DNA from: Gammaproteobacteria bacterium
Lineage (GTDB): Bacteria > Pseudomonadota > Gammaproteobacteria > Granulosicoccales > Granulosicoccaceae
Reading direction: 5' to 3'
NCBI GenBank assembly: GCA_020444765.1
Contig: JAGRHW010000187.1
Coordinates: 1-6,918, forward strand
Length of the DNA: 6,918 nt
Shown one piece after another: positions 1-4,617 of the stretch. The translations under genes and the position numbers were made by a program. Every line of letters begins with the position of its first letter. The first letter of the stretch is position 1. The notes beneath the pieces were generated by a model. The model did no database searches. It saw only the letters and a program-made list of their open reading frames with translations, and had not been told where the DNA came from.

Positions 1-403
1 CGGCCACCAGATGCCTGGCCGGCACCTCGAAGGCCGCCTTGATAAACGTCATGGCCGCGACGATCGCCGATTCGCCGACGGTCGCGCCATCCATGATGAC
101 CGCATTCATTCCGACCAGCGCATTCTCGCCGATGATGCAACCGTGCAACACGGCGCCGTGACCGATATGCCCGTTTTTGCCGATCACCGAATCGGTGCCG
201 GGAAACCCGTGCATCACACAGGTATCCTGAATATTGGAACCTTCCTCGAGTACCAGACGCCCGAAGTCGCCGCGCAGACAGGCGGACGGACCGACATAAC
301 AATCAGGACCGACGATTACGTCGCCGATCAGGGTGGCGGTGGGATGGACATAACTGTCCGGATGGACGACCGGACGGATTTTATCGATGGCATAATACGG
401 CAT
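1..403 (-). CDS. paaY: PaaY/CaiE-like gamma-carbonic anhydrase family protein (partial, C-terminus beyond window)
   Basis: Reading from an ATG at 403 toward base 1 gives 134 codons with no stop, so the 3' part lies outside the window. The protein begins [20 protein letters not shown] and continues as a left-handed beta-helix (hexapeptide repeat) protein with [30 protein letters not shown] and [11 protein letters not shown]. It resembles E. coli PaaY (about 196 aa) almost motif for motif. The three metal-ligand histidines of the gamma-class fold are present: His65 (MHG), and His82 and His87, which are five apart. The Arg44-Asp46 pair is also present. Relatives are trimeric metalloproteins; PaaY is reported to act as a CoA-thioesterase and others as carbonic anhydrases, so the reaction here is uncertain. 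A GGGA stretch seven bases before the ATG can serve as ribosome binding site. No phenylacetate-degradation genes are visible, so the paaY symbol marks similarity, not pathway. Confidence 0.88.
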   Translation of the reverse strand, partial: MPYYAIDKIRPVVHPDSYVHPTATLIGDVIVGPDCYVGPSACLRGDFGRLVLEEGSNIQDTCVMHGFPGTDSVIGKNGHIGHGAVLHGCIIGENALVGMNAVIMDGATVGESAIVAAMTFIKAAFEVPARHLVA

Positions 404-543
404 TGTATTGTCCCGGCTGCTTTAGACTAATGAGGCCGGTTTCCGCAGATCGGAACCCTGGCGTGAAGCACTGGAGATTTATTATTTTTCGCTGGTTTCC
501 CGACTCGCCGAAAACACATGAAAGCCGGGTGAAACGCGGATTC

Positions 544-571
544 ATAATACCTTTATCGAATAAAATCGCAA
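544..571 (-). promoter_or_regulatory. Predicted sigma70-type promoter of the paaY-like gene
   Basis: On the minus strand TTGCGA (571-566) is followed after 16 bases by TATTAT (549-544). This gives 4 of 6 and 5 of 6 matches to the -35 and -10 consensus. Transcription would start near 537, leaving a leader of roughly 130 nt before the ATG at 403. The surrounding bases are locally AT-rich. This is a motif match only. Confidence 0.4.
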
Positions 572-674
572 TCCTCCCGGCGCTCTTTCCAGCTTCCCGA
601 CGCCATTCGCAAGACAACGGCTTTACCTGATCATGACGGACGTCAAGCCACTCTTTCAGGCAGCGACTCCAGGG

Positions 675-692
675 TAAAAGGCTGGTACAGCC
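675..692 (-). terminator. Possible weak intrinsic terminator of the ligase-DUF2889 operon
   Basis: On the minus strand GGCTG-TAC-CAGCC forms a 5-bp GC-rich stem with a 3-base loop, followed directly by TTTTA. It lies about 108 bases after the stop codon of the DUF2889 gene and before the paaY-like promoter, which is a sensible place. The stem is short and the T-run is only four long, so efficiency would be low if it works at all. Confidence 0.33.
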
Positions 693-756
693 GGGTGACG
701 GGTTTTGCCGGATTGTCCTGAGCGGCGGGGTTTCGAATCCCTGCGACGGTGCTTAG

Positions 757-810
757 AGCCTGTCTGGAATCTCTGTGTCGAAGCCAAATCGTGCTGATTT
801 TAGACAGGCT
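757..810. repeat. 15-bp imperfect inverted repeat overlapping the DUF2889 stop codon
   Basis: AGCCTGTCTGGAATC (757-771) is mirrored by GATTTTAGACAGGCT (796-810). Nine outer bases pair perfectly and four of the inner six are Watson-Crick, with 24 bases between the arms. In plus-strand RNA the two imperfect positions become G-U wobbles, giving 15 continuous pairs. In minus-strand RNA they are A-C mismatches. The TAA stop of the DUF2889 gene (802-800) sits within the right arm. The 54-bp size and outward-perfect arms resemble terminal inverted repeats of a tiny mobile-element remnant, but no target-site duplication is visible. No U-tract follows in either direction, so it is not a standard terminator. 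Confidence 0.5.
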
Positions 811-1363
811 TGTCCCCACCCCGGTACCACCGGGGCCACTCCCGTTTGACGACCGGGCCGTCATCGGCATAGGCAAAACAGGCATTGAGTTGACGCGGCG
901 GTTGACTGTCGTCTGCCGGCCCGGAACGTTTTTGCATTTCAGCCACCATGGTCTGGTAAGCCGTTGTCGCCATCGGTCCCAGCAGCTCGGTAATATGCGT
1001 GCAACCGGTGGCTTTTCCGAGCGCCCTGTTGACCCTTCCCCGCCAACCCGGACCGATCTGCAGACCGATAATATTTTTTATGCTGGCGGCCGCGTTGCTG
1101 CAAACATGGTAGGGCGCCCACTCGGTTACGGCTTCGGCATCATGTACCACCATGTCGAGATCGAGCGTCAGGCGAACATGCATCTCGTGCAGCGGCTCAC
1201 CGGCATGAATCCTTCCGCCGCGATCGCGATTGTCAAAATCATAGCTTTTGGTATCGACGATGGACCCTTCGATATCATACAAACCGTCATGGCGCCTGTA
1301 CCCTGCGCAAGTGACCTTGCGTGTATGCAAAAGCTCCCGTCCAACGGGCTCGGAAAGCGGCAT
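800..1363 (-). CDS. DUF2889 domain-containing protein
   Basis: This encodes 187 aa, nearly all of it the DUF2889 domain, whose function is unknown. Recognisable family signatures in order are LHTRKV (12-17), GYRRHDGLYDIEG (21-33), DTKSYDF (37-43), AGEPLHEM (54-61), IGPGWRGRV (103-111) and GCTHITELLGP (120-130). The C-terminus ends in KREWPRWYRG and a short tail. No signal peptide or membrane segment is seen, so it is probably cytosolic. The ATG at 1363 was chosen because it overlaps the stop of the upstream ligase as TGATG and because family members start at this MPLS. An in-frame GTG at 1396 would add 11 residues that lie inside the upstream gene. The overlap implies co-transcription and translational coupling with the ligase. 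Conserved His, Asp and Cys residues suggest an enzyme or ligand-binding role, but that is only inference. Confidence 0.85.
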   Translation of the reverse strand: MPLSEPVGRELLHTRKVTCAGYRRHDGLYDIEGSIVDTKSYDFDNRDRGGRIHAGEPLHEMHVRLTLDLDMVVHDAEAVTEWAPYHVCSNAAASIKNIIGLQIGPGWRGRVNRALGKATGCTHITELLGPMATTAYQTMVAEMQKRSGPADDSQPPRQLNACFAYADDGPVVKREWPRWYRGGDKPV

Positions 1364-2538
1364 CAGTGGGAAGCTCCCGAATCCGCTGCCTCGCACCAGG
1401 CTGGCCCCTGACTTTTCAGGGTATTTTTTGTCAGCATCGCAACAACCGATTTGAGCGCCTCGGCATTACTTGCCCCTTGCGCGAGGGCGGACTTGTATTG
1501 CTCAAGCTGGCCGTGCGCACTGGTGCCTCGCCTGATGATTTCCCGACCATGTTCAACCTCTTTCACGCAACCCAGCTCCTCTGCGTCATCCCGAATCAAT
1601 TCAAGCATTTCCTCGTACAGTTCGGCATAAGGCACGATCCGGGTACGACCAAAATCGATCAGCCCGTCATCAATACCATAGCGATGTGCCCGCCAGCGGT
1701 TCTCGTCGATCAACATCGTCAGATAACGACGCCAGCGCTGATTGCCCAGGCGCAGCCGGCAGAGCATTCTCAGCCAGCACTGGTAAATCGACGCAATACA
1801 AGCCGCGTCCTCAATCCGGGTACAGACATCGGAGATGCGCACTTCCAGCGTGGGAAATCGCGCGCTCGGACGAATATCCCACCAGATCTTGGTCGCATCC
1901 TCGATAATGCCGACCTTGACCAGCACATCGACATGGCGCATATATTCGGCATAACTGTCAAAAACCGGCGGCAGACCGGTGCGCGGCATTTCATCCCAGA
2001 CCGACAAACGGTAGCTCTTCATGCCGGTATCATGACCGCACCAGAACGGCGAGGACGTCGAGAGCGCCAGCAAGTGCGGCAGGATATAGGTCACCTGCCC
2101 CATGATATCGATTCGCAGGTCGTCATCGGGCAGGCCGACATGCACGTGCATGCCGCTGATCATCAAACGCCTCACCACGGCCTGTAAATCATCGGCCAGC
2201 TGGTTGTAACGGTTTCTTTGCGTGTGCTCCTGATCGGAGTATTGCGAGAACGGGTGCGTGGACGCCGCCAGTAATACAAGTCCATACTGATTGGCGACCT
2301 CATTGACAGCCCGGCGCAGATCGATCAGTTCGGCCGCGGCCTCGGCGGCGGTCTTGCAAACCTGCGTGCCGACCTCGATCTGACACTGCATAAACTCCCG
2401 CGCCACTTGCTTGCCGAGTACCTTTTTACACGCCTTGAACAACGCGTCGGGCACTTCCCGGGCGAGATCGAGTGATTCGGCATCGACCAGCATATACTCT
2501 TCCTCGATGCCGACGGTGAACTCCGTATTCGCAACCAT
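1363..2538 (-). CDS. ybdK: YbdK-type carboxylate-amine ligase (glutamate-cysteine ligase family 2-like)
   Basis: This encodes 391 aa, close to the usual 370-400 of the YbdK family. These proteins have the glutamate-cysteine ligase fold and join a carboxylate to an amine using ATP; E. coli YbdK shows weak glutamate-cysteine ligase activity and its true substrate is unknown. Signatures visible are FTVGIEEEYMLVD (7-19), QCQIEVGT (51-58), SGMHVHVGLPD (128-138), WWDIRPS (219-225), LEVRISDVCTR (231-241) and ENRWRAHRYG (279-288). These include the acidic and histidine residues expected to bind Mg-ATP and substrate. No signal peptide is present. The ATG at 2538 is preferred over a TTG 44 codons upstream: the family starts here, GGGGAAAGG stands just before it, and a -10 box lies inside the alternative extension. 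It is the first gene of an operon with the DUF2889 gene and is divergent from panE. Confidence 0.9.
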   Translation of the reverse strand: MVANTEFTVGIEEEYMLVDAESLDLAREVPDALFKACKKVLGKQVAREFMQCQIEVGTQVCKTAAEAAAELIDLRRAVNEVANQYGLVLLAASTHPFSQYSDQEHTQRNRYNQLADDLQAVVRRLMISGMHVHVGLPDDDLRIDIMGQVTYILPHLLALSTSSPFWCGHDTGMKSYRLSVWDEMPRTGLPPVFDSYAEYMRHVDVLVKVGIIEDATKIWWDIRPSARFPTLEVRISDVCTRIEDAACIASIYQCWLRMLCRLRLGNQRWRRYLTMLIDENRWRAHRYGIDDGLIDFGRTRIVPYAELYEEMLELIRDDAEELGCVKEVEHGREIIRRGTSAHGQLEQYKSALAQGASNAEALKSVVAMLTKNTLKSQGPAWCEAADSGASH

Positions 2539-2564
2539 GGCCTTTCCCCGTCTGAGCTGTCGAC

Positions 2565-2593
2565 ATTCTAGGTCAGCTACCGCGCCTGAGCAA
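2565..2593 (-). promoter_or_regulatory. Predicted sigma70-type promoter of the ybdK-DUF2889 operon
   Basis: On the minus strand TTGCTC (2593-2588) is followed by a 17-base spacer and TAGAAT (2570-2565), a 5 of 6 match to the -10 consensus. The -35 is weak (3 of 6). The start of transcription would fall near 2558, giving a leader of about 20 nt that contains the GGGGAAAGG ribosome binding site. This supports the ATG at 2538 as the true start. Confidence 0.45.
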
Positions 2594-2669
2594 ACCGCAC
2601 GAGAGATACATTTTCCGGCCATGCGTTTCGTGTTAGTTTTAACCGGTCTGAAGCGAACGGAATACCTCA

Positions 2670-3620
2670 ATGAATATTGCCATGCTCGGCGTGGGAGGCA
2701 TAGGCGGCTACTATGCCGCGCGCCTGATAGAAGCCGGCCATGACCTGACCCTGGTCGCGCGGGGCAAGCACCTCGCGGCCATGCAAGCCGACGGTTTGAG
2801 AGTCAACCACACCGACTGGGCATTCCATAAACCCGTAACGGCTTGTACTTTTGAAGAGTTTCGCCAAACCCGCAAGCCTGCCGACATCGACCTTATCTGT
2901 CTCGCCATCAAGGCCCAGGATACCGATCAGATCGCGCGGGAACTCAGGGACTGGTACGGCAAATCAGCGCAGCGACCGGCGGTTATTTCACTGCAAAACG
3001 GCGTCGACAATGAAATCCTGCTGGCCAGGCAGCTAGGCGAAAACACCATCGTCGGCGCCCTCTGCGTCGGTATAGGCGCACATATCACGGAACCTGGCGT
3101 GATCGAATCAACCGGGCCTGCCCGTATCGTCATGGGCATCTGGCCCAATCAGGAACTCGCGGCAGACGGACCGGCCATGTCGATGATCAATGAATTGTTC
3201 GATGCCTTCAGCCAGGCAGGGGTGCCGACCGAGATCAGCGACGATATCCGCCGCGAACTGTGGCGCAAACTGATTATCAACAACGGCGTCAACCCGCTGT
3301 CCGCGCTGACCGGGCTGGATACCCGGACCCTCAGCAAAGACGGCGATTTCAGCCGCATCGTACTCGGCCTGATGCTGGAAACCGTCACCGCCGCCAAAGC
3401 CGACGGCGTCGAACTCGGCGAACAGGCCGCGCATACCATGCTCGCCTTTATGCAGGATTTCGACGCCATCAAGACATCAATGCTGGTCGACAAGGAGAAA
3501 GGCCGACCACTGGAACTGGACGCCATCAGTGGCGCAGTGCTCGAACGCAGCGAACGGCTGGGGCGTGATGCACCCTATACACGCCTGGTCCACGCGCTGC
3601 TCAAGTATCAACAAGGCTGA
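2670..3620 (+). CDS. panE: 2-dehydropantoate 2-reductase (ketopantoate reductase)
   Basis: This encodes 316 aa, the usual size of the family (300-320). It reduces 2-dehydropantoate to pantoate with NADPH in the cytosol, a step of pantothenate and hence CoA synthesis. The N-terminal Rossmann fold opens directly at Met1 with GVGGIGG (7-13). Arg31 in LVARG lies where the 2'-phosphate of NADP is bound. LQNGVDN (108-114) carries the conserved active-site Asn110. The all-helical C-terminal domain has ELWRKLIINNGVNPLSALTG (196-215) with the expected catalytic Lys200. SML-D-KG-LELDAI (270-286) carries Glu282, equivalent to the catalytic glutamate of E. coli PanE. A weak CGGAA lies about eight bases before the ATG. 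It stands alone, divergent from the ligase operon and convergent with can. Related ApbA/PanE-family paralogues act on other 2-oxo acids, so the substrate is likely but not certain. Confidence 0.9.
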   Translation: MNIAMLGVGGIGGYYAARLIEAGHDLTLVARGKHLAAMQADGLRVNHTDWAFHKPVTACTFEEFRQTRKPADIDLICLAIKAQDTDQIARELRDWYGKSAQRPAVISLQNGVDNEILLARQLGENTIVGALCVGIGAHITEPGVIESTGPARIVMGIWPNQELAADGPAMSMINELFDAFSQAGVPTEISDDIRRELWRKLIINNGVNPLSALTGLDTRTLSKDGDFSRIVLGLMLETVTAAKADGVELGEQAAHTMLAFMQDFDAIKTSMLVDKEKGRPLELDAISGAVLERSERLGRDAPYTRLVHALLKYQQG

Positions 3621-3660
3621 CTGGCGGTCGGCTCCAGCTGGCAGTTTATCCCGCCACCAG
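3621..3660. terminator. Possible hairpin between convergent panE and can
   Basis: Directly after the panE stop codon TGGCGG (3622-3627) can pair with CCGCCA (3651-3656). A small CCAGCTGG palindrome lies inside the loop, and outer CTGG/CCAG sequences extend the symmetry with a shift. The position between two convergent stop codons only 55 bases apart suits a shared terminator. There is no clear U-tract on either strand, so this is weak evidence. Confidence 0.25.
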
Positions 3661-3675
3661 CCCTCTTCCTGAAAA

Positions 3676-4344
3676 CTAACCCGGGGTCTGCGAGTCCTTG
3701 ATATGAAAGCTCGCCGGGGTTTGCTGAACCCCCATCACCCGCACGTTCAGGTCCTTGAGGATGCCGTCCTTGATGCTGTAGATCACCCCGTGGATCGTCA
3801 GCGGATCGCCTCGGCCCCAGGCTTTTTGCACGACCGGCGTCTGGCTGAGGTTGGCGACCTGTTCGATCACATTGACCTCGCACAGCCGGTTGAGCCGCTC
3901 CTCTTCGCTACTGGCCAGGTCCAGCGTCTGGCGGTGTTTGTGATAGACATTCTTGATATTGTGCAGCCAGCCGTCGATCATGCCGTGCGAAAGATTCGAC
4001 ATGGCGGCCTGCACACCACCGCAACCGTAGTGGCCGCAAACCAGGATATGCTTGACCTTCAGTACTTCGACGGCGTACTGCAAAACCGACATGCAGTTCA
4101 GATCGCCGGGCAGCACCAGGTTGGCGACATTGCGGTGCACGAACAGTTCGCCCGGCATCATATTGACAATCTCGTTGGCCGGCACGCGGCTGTCAGAACA
4201 GCCGATCCACAAAAACTCCGGGCTTTGCTGATTACACAGGCGCTCGAAAAAGTCCGGTTGTTCCTGGCGCATCCGTTCCGCCCAGATTTTGTTGTTCTCG
4301 AAGAGCCTGTCCATCTCTTCGTTGATTTTGTCGTCGCTTGTCAA
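3676..4344 (-). CDS. can: Beta-class carbonic anhydrase (type II, Can-like)
   Basis: This encodes 222 aa, matching E. coli Can (220 aa). It interconverts CO2 and bicarbonate with a zinc ion, supplying bicarbonate to carboxylases in the cytosol. The zinc ligands are Cys49, Asp51, His105 and Cys108, in WIGCSDSRVP (46-55) and CGHYGCGGVQ (103-112), with the Asp51-Arg53 dyad. Trp46, Arg71 and Tyr189 align with Trp39, Arg64 and Tyr181 of the H. influenzae enzyme. These form the non-catalytic bicarbonate pocket of type II enzymes, so allosteric inhibition by bicarbonate is expected. The chosen start is TTG at 4344, with AAGAGG nine bases upstream. An in-frame ATG at 4314 (Met11) would match the start of E. 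coli Can but has GAAGAG directly touching it. The gene is convergent with panE and divergent from the kinase. Confidence 0.93.
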   Translation of the reverse strand: MTSDDKINEEMDRLFENNKIWAERMRQEQPDFFERLCNQQSPEFLWIGCSDSRVPANEIVNMMPGELFVHRNVANLVLPGDLNCMSVLQYAVEVLKVKHILVCGHYGCGGVQAAMSNLSHGMIDGWLHNIKNVYHKHRQTLDLASSEEERLNRLCEVNVIEQVANLSQTPVVQKAWGRGDPLTIHGVIYSIKDGILKDLNVRVMGVQQTPASFHIKDSQTPG

Positions 4345-4353
4345 CGCCTGATG

Positions 4354-4359
4354 CCTCTT
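4354..4359 (-). promoter_or_regulatory. Ribosome binding site supporting a TTG start for can
   Basis: AAGAGG on the minus strand ends nine bases before TTG at 4344. The next in-frame ATG (4314) has a purine-rich GAAGAG immediately adjacent, which is too close for normal Shine-Dalgarno pairing. This favours the TTG start, but does not prove it. Confidence 0.45.
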
Positions 4360-4424
4360 GTCCGTTCAATTTCAAAAATACGAACCGGTCGCACAACACG
4401 AAACGATTCGCCGGGGATTGTAAA

Positions 4425-4453
4425 ATTATATCCGTGTTCGGGGTAAAATATCA
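4425..4453 (-). promoter_or_regulatory. Predicted promoter of can
   Basis: A perfect TATAAT lies at 4430-4425 on the minus strand. The hexamer 17 bases upstream is TGATAT, a poor -35. Transcription would begin near 4418, leaving a leader of about 74 nt before the TTG at 4344. The weak -35 suggests either low basal activity or dependence on an activator. Confidence 0.42.
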
Positions 4454-4559
4454 CACATCCAGCCATTCGGAATCGGCTATCATCCGGATCATAAGGTTCT
4501 GTTTTTGTTTAAAATAATGTGGCACAAAACGGAATTTTCCGATGCAACCTTTTTGCTAG

Positions 4560-4587
4560 TTTCATCAAATGTTAAAAACGCTATGAT
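4560..4587 (+). promoter_or_regulatory. Predicted promoter of the serine/threonine kinase gene
   Basis: TATGAT (4582-4587, 5 of 6 to the -10 consensus) is preceded at 16 bases by TTTCAT (4560-4565), a weak -35, in an AT-rich stretch. The start of transcription would be near 4594, about 24 bases before the kinase ATG. A short inverted repeat, CGGAA-TT-TTCCG at 4530-4541, lies just upstream and could be an operator, but it is too short to be convincing. Confidence 0.35.
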
Positions 4588-4617
4588 AACAACACCTTAA
4601 CTTCTGATCGGTAAGGC

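Larger units (their letters stand above)
404..799. other. Intergenic stretch of about 400 bp without a convincing gene
   Basis: This stretch separates the start of the paaY-like gene from the end of the DUF2889 gene, both on the minus strand. Short open frames exist on both strands (75-80 codons), but none has a recognisable motif, a good ribosome binding site or the codon usage of its neighbours. What it does hold is a probable minus-strand promoter (544-571), a hairpin with a T-run on the minus strand (675-692), and the left arm of an inverted repeat (757-771). The leader between the predicted promoter and the paaY-like ATG would be about 130 nt; I see no known riboswitch in it. Confidence 0.6.

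Noticed and set aside
721..755. GGGGTTTCGAATCCCTGC, which looks like the T-arm of a tRNA.
   Set aside because: The stem does not pair properly around a TTCGAAT loop, no matching acceptor strand lies about 60 bases upstream, and no anticodon or D-arm is found.
643..885. An 80-codon minus-strand frame running out of the DUF2889 gene end into the gap.
   Set aside because: It overlaps the DUF2889 C-terminus out of frame and has no recognisable domain. A frameshifted extension is unlikely because the DUF2889 protein already ends near its family's usual C-terminus.
749..1411. A 220-codon plus-strand open frame opposite the DUF2889 gene.
   Set aside because: It is a mirror of the DUF2889 coding sequence; the minus-strand frame carries clear family motifs and this one carries none.
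1321..2187. A 288-codon plus-strand open frame opposite the ligase gene.
   Set aside because: It lies wholly antisense to the well-recognised ligase and DUF2889 genes, has no family motif, and is explained by the GC-rich codon use of those genes.
2611..2639. A possible plus-strand promoter for panE (TTTTCC with TAGTTT, 17 bases apart).
   Set aside because: Both boxes match the consensus too poorly to call. panE must have a promoter nearby, but I cannot place it.
3703..4446. A 247-codon plus-strand open frame opposite can.
   Set aside because: It is antisense to a carbonic anhydrase with all zinc ligands, shows no motif, and extends over the likely can promoter.
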